Of a stretch of DNA of 64,000 nt, positions 23,511 through 32,941 are shown piece by piece. Made by a program: the position numbers and the translations under genes. The notes beneath the pieces were generated by a model. That model was not told the origin of the DNA. It saw nothing but the letters and a program-made list of their open reading frames with translations, and did no database searches. The DNA is taken from positions 168,224 to 232,223 of the forward strand of contig JAGTXO010000052.1 of assembly GCA_019448385.1 (NCBI GenBank), given 5' to 3'. The DNA comes from Diacronema lutheri. Lineage: Eukaryota; Haptophyta; Pavlovophyceae; Pavlovales; Pavlovaceae. Each line of letters opens with the position of its first letter. Within the stretch, counting starts at the first letter, position 1.

Positions 23511-23562
23511 GTGGTGCTTCCATTGGCCGCGGACACGTCGATGCTGCCAATGGAAGCACCAC
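23511..23562. terminator. 17-bp perfect inverted repeat between convergent 3' ends
   Basis: Arms 23511-23527 (gtggtgcttccattggc) and 23546-23562 are exact reverse complements with an 18-base loop. The hairpin sits in the 228 bp between the stops of NPRL3 (+) and the minus-strand membrane gene. It could be a bidirectional 3'-end or transcript-stabilising element, or the footprint of a small transposon. The structure is certain, the role is not. Confidence 0.6.
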
Positions 23563-23672
23563 TCCACTCGTACACTTGCTGTTCAGAGGGGCGACTCCCC
23601 AAACGCCTACGGCGGGCCCCTCCGCCCGCGCGCGACGCCGCCGCCACACCCGCTGGCGCGCTCACGCACGGC

Positions 23673-24644
23673 CTACGGATCCGCGTCCAGGCAGGCAAAC
23701 GTGGCCGCGGGCCCGGCGCGCGGCGCGGCGGGGTCCGGCCGTGCATAGCGCGCACCGTACACGTCGCGCGGGTCGATGGCCGGCGCGGGCGGCGCGCGCG
23801 TCGACGGCCGTTCGTCAGCGAGTGCGTGCTGCGCGGCGTACGAGTAGTCGACGTCGTCCTCGTCGCCGTCATCGCTCGCAAGGTGGGTGCCGACGCCGGC
23901 GCGCGAGCCGCGCGTGCCGGCGCGCGCATCGTCACGCGGCGACGAGTACCACGCTTCGCGCAGCGCGCTGACGAAATCGCTCTGCGAGCCGCCAACGAGG
24001 GCAAACGTTGCGACGCCAGCGACGCAGAGCAGCAGCCCGGCGACCGTGAGCACTGTCAGGAAGGCGCCGGTGAGCACGCTGCCGCCGTCGGCGGGCAGTG
24101 GCGGCGCGGCGCTCGGCGCGCGGTGGCGCGGCACGTGCAGCCGGAGGTAGCCGGTACGGTTGGGCGGCGGCGCGGGCGGGCTCGGAGGCGGCGGCGGCGG
24201 CGACGACGGGTCCGGCTCGCACTTGTACACGACGTTGGTGCGCATTGGCAGGCCGCCGCCGACCGGGCCGGAGCGGCACGCGGCGGCCGACTCCCTCTTT
24301 ACGTTGAGCGCGCTGTTGGCGGCGTAGACGAAGCCGCGGTAGCGCGCGCCGGGCGCGTCGGCAATGTGGCACGCGTAGTCCGAGTAGCCTTTGTTCCGCT
24401 GCACCCACGCCGCGCACGCGAGCTTGAGCTTGAAGAAGGCCGAGTACACGCCGAGCGACTGCGACCGCTCGGCCGTGCCCGGCTTGAAGGGGCCTGACGC
24501 GAGCGCACGGCGCGCCTGCCGTTGCTTGACGGGGCGCACGTACTCACAGCACGAGCACTCGGGCGCGCGCTGGCACGACGCGCTGGCGCGCCCCGCGCCG
24601 AGCGCGAGCAGCGCGAGCGCGACGGCCCACGCTCTCGGCGCCAT
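23673..24644 (-). CDS. Secreted single-pass type I membrane protein, unknown function
   Basis: 323 residues, single exon. Signal peptide (MAPRAWAVALALLALGAGRA, cleavage near ASA-SC). Then a Cys-rich head (APECSCCEYVRPVKQRQARR), an extracellular domain with VYSAFFKLKLACAAWVQRNK and YACHIADAPGARYRG, and a Pro-rich linker. A membrane helix at about 188-218 (GAFLTVLTVAGLLLCVAGVA) precedes an acidic cytoplasmic tail (DDGDEDDVDYSYAAQHA). I do not recognise the family. The tyrosines in the acidic tail could be trafficking or phosphorylation sites, which is speculation. It converges on NPRL3 and diverges from the ankyrin gene. Confidence 0.7.
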   Translation of the reverse strand: MAPRAWAVALALLALGAGRASASCQRAPECSCCEYVRPVKQRQARRALASGPFKPGTAERSQSLGVYSAFFKLKLACAAWVQRNKGYSDYACHIADAPGARYRGFVYAANSALNVKRESAAACRSGPVGGGLPMRTNVVYKCEPDPSSPPPPPPSPPAPPPNRTGYLRLHVPRHRAPSAAPPLPADGGSVLTGAFLTVLTVAGLLLCVAGVATFALVGGSQSDFVSALREAWYSSPRDDARAGTRGSRAGVGTHLASDDGDEDDVDYSYAAQHALADERPSTRAPPAPAIDPRDVYGARYARPDPAAPRAGPAATFACLDADP

Positions 24645-24658
24645 GACTCAAGGGTTAG

Positions 24659-25675
24659 CCAAAAACCGAGCGCCGAGCGGCGTACGAGCTGCTCGCGTCG
24701 GCGCTGCGTGGCGAGCGCGACCTCGACGAGCTGCGCGTCGCGCTCGCATCGCGCCGATTTGACGCGAACGCGGCATTCGCGAACAAGGCGACACCGCTGC
24801 ACTTCGCGGCGGCGCTCGGCTCGGCGGCGGGCGTCGCGCTGCTGCTGCAACACGGCGCGGACGCGTGCGCGCTCGACCCGTCTGACCGCAGCGCGCTCGC
24901 CGTCGCGTGCGCGCACGGGCATGCAGACGTGGCGCGGCTGCTCCTCGACGACCTCGCGCCGAGGCACGCGAGCGCGCTCATGGCCCTCGCCGACCGTAAG
25001 GGCTGGACCGCGTTGCACCATGCCGCCTTCGGCGGGAGCTGCGAGGTCGTTGAGCTTCTCATGAGCCGCGGGCTCGTCGACGCGCTCGCCGCGCGTCCGC
25101 CGCCGGCAGGCGCGCACACGCCGCTGCACCTGGCCGCGGCGCGGGGCGACGCCGCGATGTGCGCCGTCGTCTGCGCGAACCTGCCCGCGTTCGTCGCGGC
25201 GCGCGTCGACGGCGGGCGCGACGCGCTCATGCTCGCCAGCGGCGAGGGCCACGCCGACGCGGTCGGCGCGCTGCTTGCCGCGCGCGCGGACGTGCGCGCA
25301 CGTGACGACGACGGCTGGACGGCGCTACACTGGGCGTCCGCGATGGAGCACCCGCGCTCCTGCGCCGCGCTGCTCGCGGCGGGCGCCGACACGGCGAGCC
25401 GCACGGACGCTGGAGAGCCGGTCCCGCCGATCCCACCGCTGCCCGCGGCTGAGGCGGGCGAAGCGACGGCGCGCGCGCCGGCCGAGCGCGCCGAGCCGGC
25501 GCCGCAACGCGGGGCTGCGCCGCTGCTCGGCGCCGCCCCCGCCTCTCGCCTCGTGCGCGTGCGGCTGTGCGCGTGCGCGCCGGCGAGCGTCGCGGTCGCG
25601 GTCGCGGTCACTGATGCATCTCACGCTGGGAATACTATGGGTAATATGAACAGCTTGAGGGGGGGCGCTGGGTAG
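24659..25675 (+). CDS. Ankyrin-repeat protein, 5' end unresolved
   Basis: An open frame from about 24659 to the stop at 25675 encodes at least six ankyrin repeats: NKATPLHFAAALGSAAGVAL, DRKGWTALHHAAFGGSCEVV, AHTPLHLAAARGDAAMCAVV, GRDALMLASGEGHADAVGAL and DDGWTALHWASAMEHPRSCA. A Pro/Ala-rich C terminus follows. The frame has no ATG until 24929, which lies inside a repeat, and it is closed by TAG at 24656-24658. The sequence ggttag just before the first repeat helix could be a splice acceptor, so a short 5' exon probably lies upstream, overlapping the divergent gene. Partner and role are unknown; ankyrin proteins are scaffolds. Confidence 0.65.
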   Translation, partial: PKTERRAAYELLASALRGERDLDELRVALASRRFDANAAFANKATPLHFAAALGSAAGVALLLQHGADACALDPSDRSALAVACAHGHADVARLLLDDLAPRHASALMALADRKGWTALHHAAFGGSCEVVELLMSRGLVDALAARPPPAGAHTPLHLAAARGDAAMCAVVCANLPAFVAARVDGGRDALMLASGEGHADAVGALLAARADVRARDDDGWTALHWASAMEHPRSCAALLAAGADTASRTDAGEPVPPIPPLPAAEAGEATARAPAERAEPAPQRGAAPLLGAAPASRLVRVRLCACAPASVAVAVAVTDASHAGNTMGNMNSLRGGAG

Positions 25676-25730
25676 GATAAAAAAGAGTTCACAAAAGTTC
25701 AAACACAGACATGGCGCCAACGCATCGCGG

Positions 25731-28275
25731 GTGAAGCACGCGATGCTGCTCGCGGTGCCCGGCTTTGGGCTGGGCGGACCGGCGCCGTCGCCGAGTTGCG
25801 CGCCGCGCGCGGCGAACGCTGATCGGGACGTGGACTCGCCAGGCGCCGCGCGCGCCGCCTCTGCGCACGCGTTCGCCGCCGCGCGCCATGCGCTCGCCGC
25901 GCGCGCGGGCGCGGTGCAGGCGCCGCCGGCGCCGCCGGCCGTACGCGCGCCTGCGCGCGAGGACGAGCGCGACCGGCAGGAGGCGGTACGAACGCAGCGC
26001 GATCTGCTCGCCGCGTACGCGCGCCGCGCCGAGCTCGGCATCCTCGGCTCGCGCGCCGAAGCGCAGTGCCTTTGCGTCGAGGTGCGCGCGCTCGAGGCGC
26101 AGCTCGCGACGACCGGCCACGCGCTCCTCCTCGCCGCCGCCGAGCGCAAGCGGCTGCGCGACGAAGTGGCGCGTCTCGCCGCGACCGGCGCGCCGCCGCA
26201 GCGCGCCGCCGCCGCGCCGGCTGCGCCGCCCACCGCTGCCGCCTCGGGCGCGCGCCGGCGCGCGCCCGCGCCGCCAGCGCCAAGGGCGGCCGACGGCGGC
26301 GGCGCGGCGGCGCGCGAGGTCGCGGCGGTGCGCGCCGAGTTGGCCGAGGCAGCGCGCACGGCGAGCGAGGTGGCTGAGGCGCGCGCCGCCGAGCTGAGTG
26401 CCGCGCGCCTCGAGGCATCCCACCAGCGCGCCGCGTTCGCCATGTCACAGGCCGAGGTTGCCGTCATCCGTGCAGCGCTCGGCGGCGAGCTCGCGCGCGC
26501 CGAGCGCGCGCTCGCGGCGGCGGTGCGGCGCAGCGGCGACGACCGGCGGGCTGCGCGGCTCGCCGAGGCGGCGCGCGAGCAGGGCGCGCGCGACGCGCGC
26601 GAGCAGGTCGCCGTCGCGCTCGCCGAGCGCGACGCCGAGGCGGCCGCGACGCGCGCGCGCGCGCGGGGGGCTGCCAAGGAGTTGCGCGCGGAGGCGGTGG
26701 CGCGTGCGGCGGCGGCGGAGCGCGCGGCAGCGGCGGACGAGCGCGCGGCCCGTCTCGAGGCCGAGCTCGAGTCGGCGCGCAAGGAGCGCGACCGGCGCGC
26801 GCGCGCGGCAGTCGACGCGCATGCGACGCTCGGCGCGCTCGCAACGAGCGCGCAGCACGCCGACGCGGCTGCGAGCGCGCGGCTGCGGCGCGCCGAGGCG
26901 GCGGCGGCGAGCGCAAGGCGAGACAAGGAGGTGCTCGTCGAGGCGCTCAAGGCACGCGCCCGCCGCGCCCGCGCGAGCCGTGCGAGCCGCGCCGCCGCTC
27001 ACGTGCGCGGCCGTTGCCGCCGCGCCCTCCACCGCTCGCGCCGAACAGGGCGCAGGCGAGGAGCTCGCGAGCGCGCGCGCCGAGCGCGACGCGGCGGTGG
27101 AAGGCGCGCGCGCGCGCGAGCGCGAGCTCTGCGAGCAGCTGGCCGCCGAGACCGAGCGCGCGCGCGACGCCGCGGGCCGCGCGTCGGCCGCTGAGCGCGC
27201 GCGCGCACAGCTCGATGCGGACCACGCCGCACTTCGCGTGCGCCTCGATGCGCTCGATGCGAGCTATGCGGGCGCGATAGGTGAGCGGCGCGCGGCGGTC
27301 GCGCGCGCCGATCTCGCCGAGCACGCCGCAGCGGACGCGCGCGCTGCCGCCGCCGCTGCCGAGGCGGCGCTGAACGACATGAAGGACATGCGCGATGAGC
27401 GCGACACGGCCGCGCGCGCGGCGGCGGACGCGCGCGCCGAGCTCGCGCGGCGTGGTTCGGCAAGCGGGCCTGTGCGCGCGGAGAACGACGGGCCCGGCGC
27501 CACCGCGCAGCTCGCCGCCGCCGCCGCCGTTGCGCGCGCCGAGGTCGACTCGCTGCGCGACGCGCTCGCAGCCTCTGCGCGCGAGCGCGCAGCATCGGAG
27601 GTACGGCGCGGCGCGCGACGATGGCGGCGCGCGGCGCGCGGCGCGCGGGCTGACGCAGCGCGAGCCGCTTCCGCCGCCGCGTTGCGCGCGCAGGCCACGC
27701 ACGAGATGCAGCGCGCCGTCCTCGAACGCGTGACCACCGAGCTGCGCGCGCACGGCGCGCTCGCGGCCGCGTCGGCGCGCGGCGCGCTCGTCGACTCGCA
27801 CGTGCTCGGCGCGGAGCTGCGCGAAGCGGAGGCGGAGGTGGTACTCGCTGCAGGCGCCGCGCGCCGCGCGCGCCTCGATGCCGCCGCCGCGCGCGCCGAG
27901 CAGCTCCGCACCGCCGAGGCGGCGATGCGCCGCCGTTCGGATGACGCGGCGCGCTTCGCGCGCGCGGGCGTGCGCGCGCCGGGCGTCCTCGACGCGGCGG
28001 CAGCGCTTACGCCGCCGCCGCGTGGCACGCCCGAGGCCGAGTCGCTGCCGACGGCCTCGTCCGCCCACTCGCGGCACTGGAGCGTCGAGAGCCAGCGGCG
28101 CGCTGATCTTGAGCTTTTGTCGCGCGCCGAGCCGCCGCGCCTCGGGCTCGGGCCGGGCGACGACGGCGGCGGCGCGCCGGCCGGCACGCCGAGTGGCGCA
28201 TCCTCGGCCGGCCGGCCGAGGACCGATGCCGACCTGGCGTTCCGCGAGGCCATGCGCCGGCTCGCGCTCGCATGA
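25731..28275 (+). CDS. Long coiled-coil protein
   Basis: Two exons, 25731-26930 and 27049-28275, join in phase 0 over a 118-bp intron (GTGCTC...GAACAG), predicting about 808 residues. The body, about residues 70-690, is nearly continuous coiled coil rich in Ala, Arg and Glu (ELESARKERDRRARAAVDAH, GAGEELASARAERDAAVEGA, LNDMKDMRDERDTAARAAAD). The C terminus is disordered and Ser/Pro-rich (HSRHWSVESQRRADLELLSR). No motor, kinase or membrane segment is visible. It may be a structural, centrosomal or ciliary coil. I cannot name the family. Confidence 0.6.
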
Positions 28276-28421
28276 ACGCCCGCACCCACCGACTTTCCAT
28301 AAGGAAAGGGCGAAAGGCAATACGGAATTTGGCCGTGCCACATACTAACGACGCTTTCCGACGGTTCAATACAGGGTCATTTTATATCAGTAACCTAAAT
28401 TTGGACATGGAGGCGTTCGAT

Positions 28422-28493
28422 GTTCTCATGGGGAAGGGGTTATCCCGCTGCACCTTGAATGCAGAGTCGAGGGTTCAAATCCTTCTGAGAACG
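28422..28493 (+). tRNA. tRNA-Gln(UUG)-like gene with C at position 33
   Basis: Full cloverleaf by eye. The acceptor is 28422-28428/28486-28492 (GTTCTCA/TGAGAAC, 7 perfect pairs). The D arm is 28431-28446. The anticodon stem is CTGCA/TGCAG (28448-28452/28460-28464) with loop CCTTGAA. The variable loop is 4 nt, and the T arm is GAGGG-TTCAAAT-CCTTC. Anticodon 28455-28457 is TTG (Gln). The D loop, 4-nt variable loop and GGTTCAAATCC B box resemble eukaryotic tRNA-Gln. Position 33 is C where nearly all tRNAs have U. An upstream TATA-like tttatat (28381-28387) and a downstream T6 support Pol III transcription. It may be functional or a young pseudo-tRNA. Confidence 0.8.
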
Positions 28494-28499
28494 TACGAA

Positions 28500-28505
28500 T
28501 TTTTT
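28500..28505 (+). terminator. Pol III oligo-T terminator of the tRNA
   Basis: Run of six T starting seven bases after the discriminator base, followed by a second T4 tract a few bases on. Typical of RNA polymerase III termination and rare in this GC-rich window. Confidence 0.7.
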
Positions 28506-28569
28506 ACTTTTGCGTCGATCGAAGGGCGCCCAGCGACGGTGGCGAGCGGCCGTCGTGCCGCGCGAGAGG

Positions 28570-29406
28570 CTATGATGGCTCCTCCCCCCCCTCGCGCCCA
28601 TCGGTGGCGGCGGCGGCGGCGGCGGCGGCGACGTGCAAACCCTCCGTGCGCGGCTCGGCGCACGCACGCGCGTGCGGTGGCCCTGGCTCGGCCGGCAGTT
28701 TGGCGCCGTCGCTGAGCGCGGCCCCACCGCGCGCCGCGCGCGGCACATCACCGGCGCGCGTCGACGAGGCGGTGGGTTCGTCACTTCCGCGCTCGACGCG
28801 CGTCGCGCCTGCGGCCGCGCGCGCGCCGCCGCAGCCGCCTGCCGGCTGCTCTGCCGCCGGCGGCTCCTCCGCCGCCTGCGGCGCGCCGCGCACGACGACG
28901 AGGACCGCGGCGTCGCACTCTGCTGGATCGGACGCTTCGAGCTGCGGCAGGACGGTGGCCCAAAGTGTAACGAGGCAGCCTGTCGAGGCAAGCGCCATGC
29001 CGAGCAGTGCGCTCGTCACGACCGAGATCCGCGACGCGAGCGTCGCCACCAGCACGACGAGCGCCGCTAGCAACGCGACGCCGACCGCGAGGTTGCGCTT
29101 GCGCACGAGCGCCCAGCACGGCGGCATTGGCACGCGGTCGTGTGCCTTCGAGGCGAGATGCAGGCGATACTGCTCACAGCAGATCGGGCAGCGCGTGCGC
29201 TCCGTGCCGGCGAGCGCGCGCCGCCCCTCCGAGTTCAAAAAGTCCTGCAAGCACGACTCGTGCACGCGCGTCTCGACGCACGCGCACACGCGCGCGAGCA
29301 GCGGCGAATCGGCATGCACCTCGAGGCAGATGTAGCACGCCGTGCCCGTCGACCGCTCGGCCGGCCGCTGCGCGACGCCTGCGCCCGCCCCGTGCGATCC
29401 GTGCAT
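28570..29406 (-). CDS. RING-CH (MARCH-type) membrane E3 ubiquitin ligase
   Basis: 278 residues from the Met at 29406; the frame is open further upstream, so the start may be earlier. A RING-CH finger at about 24-76: C24YIC27, C41AC43, H49, C52 (VHESCLQDFLN) and C73PIC76. His at the fourth position and the VHESCLQ signature define the RINGv class. Two membrane helices follow (about 105-122 LAVGVALLAALVVLVATL and 129-152), then a low-complexity cytoplasmic tail. MARCH proteins ubiquitinate membrane cargo in the ER and endosomes. The gene is divergent from the GT25-like gene. Confidence 0.82.
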   Translation of the reverse strand: MHGSHGAGAGVAQRPAERSTGTACYICLEVHADSPLLARVCACVETRVHESCLQDFLNSEGRRALAGTERTRCPICCEQYRLHLASKAHDRVPMPPCWALVRKRNLAVGVALLAALVVLVATLASRISVVTSALLGMALASTGCLVTLWATVLPQLEASDPAECDAAVLVVVRGAPQAAEEPPAAEQPAGGCGGARAAAGATRVERGSDEPTASSTRAGDVPRAARGGAALSDGAKLPAEPGPPHARACAEPRTEGLHVAAAAAAAATDGREGGEEPS

Positions 29407-30115
29407 CGTGACGGTCGGCGACAGGGTCGTCCGAGAATCGACGTTTCGCGCCCTTCGACAGGAAGGTTTGGGTGCGAACGGGGATGCGAATGGAGGACAG
29501 AGCGACGGGCGCGTCATTCCGCTGTGGGCTCGCTGGCCACGGCGCCCGCGCCCGCCGCAACGCGCACCGACCCGGCGCAGCGTGGGACGGCCGAGACGGC
29601 ACCGTCGGCGGGCCGCCGCGGCTCGCTCGGCGGCGCGAACCTGGCTCGGGCGGAGGCGCCGCCGGCCCCACTCGCTGGCCGGGACGGGCACAATGTGCCG
29701 CGCGCGCGGCGGGTCGCGGGGCGCCAGGCGGGCAAAGCAGGCCAGCTGGAGCGCATCGCGGCGCGCCCCACAACCTCACGCGCGCCACCCTCACTCGCAG
29801 CGCGCCGCCGCCGCCGCGGCGACGGCGGACGGGCGAGCCGCGAGCGACGCTTGCACGCGCGGCTTTGTGACTCGCGGCCAGCCTGCCGGTGGGACTGGAG
29901 GCCATCATGCTGCTGCCTGCCGAAGTATTGGCGCGCCCGTCGACTCAGCTTTTGACCTCGGACCTCTCCCTCGCCACCGCCGACTCGGCCGAGTCCGCGA
30001 TGGCGGAACGGGCCAACGGCACCACCAACGCCGATTTCTAAACCTTGCTGCGCGCGGAAAATACCTCGCTCACCCTTTTGCAGGACGGCCTTCAGACGGC
30101 ACGAGGGGGTCGGCG
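29407..30115. promoter_or_regulatory. Divergent promoter/5' UTR region
   Basis: About 700 bp between the starts of the RING-CH gene (-) and the glycosyltransferase gene (+). Frames are open on both strands but of chance Arg/Ala composition. The last 120 bases before 30116 are less GC-rich. I see no separate gene here. Confidence 0.4.
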
Positions 30116-32941
30116 ATGACGCGCGCGACGACGCTTGCGGCGCTCCTCCTGCTCTACGCTGGCGCGAGCGGCGTGGCGGTGGCAGCCGACTCCAAGTATG
30201 CGCGCGTTTGTGGCCGTTCCACCGCCGGCCGGCTTTCGTGGATCGACGTACCAACCTACTGGATCAACGTTGACTACGCGGTCGAGCGCGCGGCGCGGAT
30301 GCACGCGCAGCTGTCAGAGGCGCTGCTGCCGGGCGCATGCGCGACGCGCGTGCCTGCGGTGCTCAAGGCTGACGTTCCTGACGTGATCACCGGCAACATC
30401 TTCTTCGCCAACGCCGAGCGGCCCTCCGAGCTGCGCTTCAAGTCGCCGTCGACGCGCGAGCTCGAGATCGCCGTCATGTCTTCGCACCTCAAGGCGATCT
30501 GGATGGCGCACCGCGCGGATCCGCGGCGAGAGGCGGTTTGTTTGGTGCTCGAGGACGACGTGGACCTCGCCTTCTTTCCCAACGTCCGCCACCACCACCC
30601 CGAGTGGCCGAGCTCGTCGCTGAGCGCGCTCGGGCTCGCGCGCGCGCAGCCCGACGACTGGTCGTTCAACATGCTCATGACAATCACACTCCCGCTGCGC
30701 TGGATGCTGATGCACGAGGCATGGCGGTCGGAGGGGCAGGCGACGTCGATGCGCGCCGAGCGCGTCACGATGGACGCGCGCTACGGCTGCCCCAACAAGC
30801 TCTGGTCGGCTGGCGCGTACCTCGTGCGCGGCGCGGCCGCTGCCGAGCTGCAGCGCATTTGGCCGACGAGCGAGACGCCGGACGGTGCGCTGCGCATCAA
30901 CGTGAGCCGGACGTGCTGGCACATGCGGAACCAGCTGGGCGTCGCGCGCTGCACGCCCCTCTTCAACGACACCGCGCCCGCGCCCAACTTTGTGAGTGAC
31001 AACTGCATGTTACATCACGAGTCCTTCGGGCCCGCGCTCACCGTCGCCGAGGCGCACGCGCTCGTCGCACCGCGGCCGGGCGCCGCGCGCGGCGGGATGC
31101 CGACGGGCAAGGAGATCATGCGGCTGCGCGCCGACGTGCGCTTGCGCACGTACGCCGCCACGCCGCCGCTCGTCGTCTCGCACCTCTCGAACGCGGATAT
31201 GGCGCACCCCGAGGACTACATGGTGCACAACAGATCGATGGCGACGGTGCGCGAGTGGTGGGAGCGCGGCACCGTGCCCTCCGTCACATCCGACGCGGTG
31301 TGGTGGGAGCCCGCCACGTCGAGCGGCTCGGCGGCGCGCGCGCGCAAGCGGCCGCTGGAGCCCACAGACCAGCCTGGCATCCTCGAGGTCGCCAACGCGC
31401 GCGCGGTGATGGCGAGCGCGGGCGCGCGCGCGACGGCACGTGACTGGCGGTTTGGCCTGCCCGAGCTCGCGCGCGGCGAGCTCGCCTCCACGCCCTTCGC
31501 GTGCGACACGCCCGGCGGCTGCCGGACGCCGGCGGTGCTCGCCGTCGACGCCGTCGGCGCGCTCGTTGGCGTCCCGACCGGCCGGCGGGGCGAGGCGTTC
31601 AACCCATCGCTGCTCGAGCTGCGCGCGGATGAGGCGCGCGCGCTGGGCAACGCGCGCGCGCGCTTCTTGAGCACCGTGCAGCATGGCCTTGGGCAGCAGT
31701 GCACCAACGCGCCGATGGAGCCGTCGCCGACGCCGGTCTGGACGTCGACGACAACGTCGTTCGTGGCGGGCACAGCGCCGCTCAACACGGTGCGCGTGCT
31801 GCTGCTCGGCGACGGGCTGCAGGTGCTCGAGCACGCGGCGCTCGTGGTTCCCGAAGAGGAGGGACACTGCGTCGGCCCGATGGCCACGATGCACCATTGC
31901 CATCTCTTCCGCCACAAGCACGCGAGCGCGCCCGCCAGCGCGCGCGCCGCGCCGTGGCTGCGGTGCGTCTGTCAGGACTGGGGCGATGGCGAAGGGCGGT
32001 ACGTGCCCAACCTGAGCGCGCCCTTCGTCTCGCCGCTCCGCCTCGCGCGCACGCCCGCCGGCGCGCTCGCGGCGTCGCTGCCGTCGGGCGATGGCGGACT
32101 CCTCTTCTCGCGCTCCTACCCCGAGGGCACCGCACGCGGCGCGTACAGCCCGCACTGGTACGGCGGCAACGGCAAGACGTCGCAGCTGCTCTTTGAGCAT
32201 GGCGGCAGGCTATACGCGCTGTGGGACCTCGTGCCCTTCCCAACCGTCGTGCACATCCCCGCGAATGGGCCGGGCGAGGAACTGCTCGCGCGGCAGGGCG
32301 ACGTGCGCGGCGTGCAGTGCTGCGCGCAGCCCGTCGCGCTCGCGCCGCGCCGCGGGCAGCTCGCGATCGCGTCGCTCAACCTGGGTGGCGTCAAGTTGCT
32401 CATCCACCCGACGGCCGGCCTCGTCCACCTCGCCAACTCGCGCCAGCTCCTCGGCGTCGCGAGCGCGAGCCGCAGCCTCTTTGGCGCCCTTCGCCGGCGC
32501 GCGGGCAGCACGCCGCAGCACCTGCCGCTGGGCGGCACGCACACGACGCACCTGTTCTTTGCGCTCGCGGACAAGCCGCCCTTTGCGCTCACACAGCTGT
32601 CGGGCGAATTCTGCCTGCCGCGCGTCGTCGTGCGCAACGGCACTGTCGCGCTTGTCCGCGCGGGCGGCGCGCCGGCGTTGCCCGGGCTCGATTGCAACGT
32701 GATCCAGACGATCCTTGGGATCGTCGCGCACGCGCCCGCGGCGGGCAGGCCGCGTGAGCTGCTCCTCTCGTATGGCGTAGACGACTGCGGTGCGGCCGTT
32801 GCGCGACTGCCGCTCGCCGCGGCCACGTCGCTGCTGCGCCCGCTCGCTGATTGGCAGAAGCGCGAGACGCACGCAGCCGTCGGCGCGCGCGCTCATGCCG
32901 GCGGCGGCGGCGGCAGCGGCGCGCACGCGCCGCCGGCATGA
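30116..32941 (+). CDS. GT25-like glycosyltransferase fused to a propeller-like C-terminal domain
   Basis: 941 residues, start at the ATG giving a signal peptide (MTRATTLAALLLLYAGASGV). The N-terminal half (about 40-330) resembles GT25 LOS/procollagen galactosyltransferases: DVPTYWINVDYAVERAARMH, the donor-metal motif LVLEDDVDLAF at about 144-154, and NKLWSAGAYLVRGAAAAELQ. The C-terminal half, from about 480, carries blade-like repeats (GEAFNPSLLELRADEARALG, QLLFEHGGRLYALWDLVPFP) ending RELLLSYGVDDCGAAVARLP. That ending is seen in five-bladed glycan-acting or glycan-binding propellers of protists. Likely a secretory-pathway or surface enzyme acting on glycoproteins or scales. Whether the C-terminal half is a hydrolase or a binding module is unknown. 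Confidence 0.7.
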   Translation: MTRATTLAALLLLYAGASGVAVAADSKYARVCGRSTAGRLSWIDVPTYWINVDYAVERAARMHAQLSEALLPGACATRVPAVLKADVPDVITGNIFFANAERPSELRFKSPSTRELEIAVMSSHLKAIWMAHRADPRREAVCLVLEDDVDLAFFPNVRHHHPEWPSSSLSALGLARAQPDDWSFNMLMTITLPLRWMLMHEAWRSEGQATSMRAERVTMDARYGCPNKLWSAGAYLVRGAAAAELQRIWPTSETPDGALRINVSRTCWHMRNQLGVARCTPLFNDTAPAPNFVSDNCMLHHESFGPALTVAEAHALVAPRPGAARGGMPTGKEIMRLRADVRLRTYAATPPLVVSHLSNADMAHPEDYMVHNRSMATVREWWERGTVPSVTSDAVWWEPATSSGSAARARKRPLEPTDQPGILEVANARAVMASAGARATARDWRFGLPELARGELASTPFACDTPGGCRTPAVLAVDAVGALVGVPTGRRGEAFNPSLLELRADEARALGNARARFLSTVQHGLGQQCTNAPMEPSPTPVWTSTTTSFVAGTAPLNTVRVLLLGDGLQVLEHAALVVPEEEGHCVGPMATMHHCHLFRHKHASAPASARAAPWLRCVCQDWGDGEGRYVPNLSAPFVSPLRLARTPAGALAASLPSGDGGLLFSRSYPEGTARGAYSPHWYGGNGKTSQLLFEHGGRLYALWDLVPFPTVVHIPANGPGEELLARQGDVRGVQCCAQPVALAPRRGQLAIASLNLGGVKLLIHPTAGLVHLANSRQLLGVASASRSLFGALRRRAGSTPQHLPLGGTHTTHLFFALADKPPFALTQLSGEFCLPRVVVRNGTVALVRAGGAPALPGLDCNVIQTILGIVAHAPAAGRPRELLLSYGVDDCGAAVARLPLAAATSLLRPLADWQKRETHAAVGARAHAGGGGGSGAHAPPA

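Noticed and set aside
27601-27658. Possible second intron in the coiled-coil gene (GTACGG...CGCAG)
   Set aside because: Removing 58 bases breaks the downstream frame, which is well supported coiled coil.
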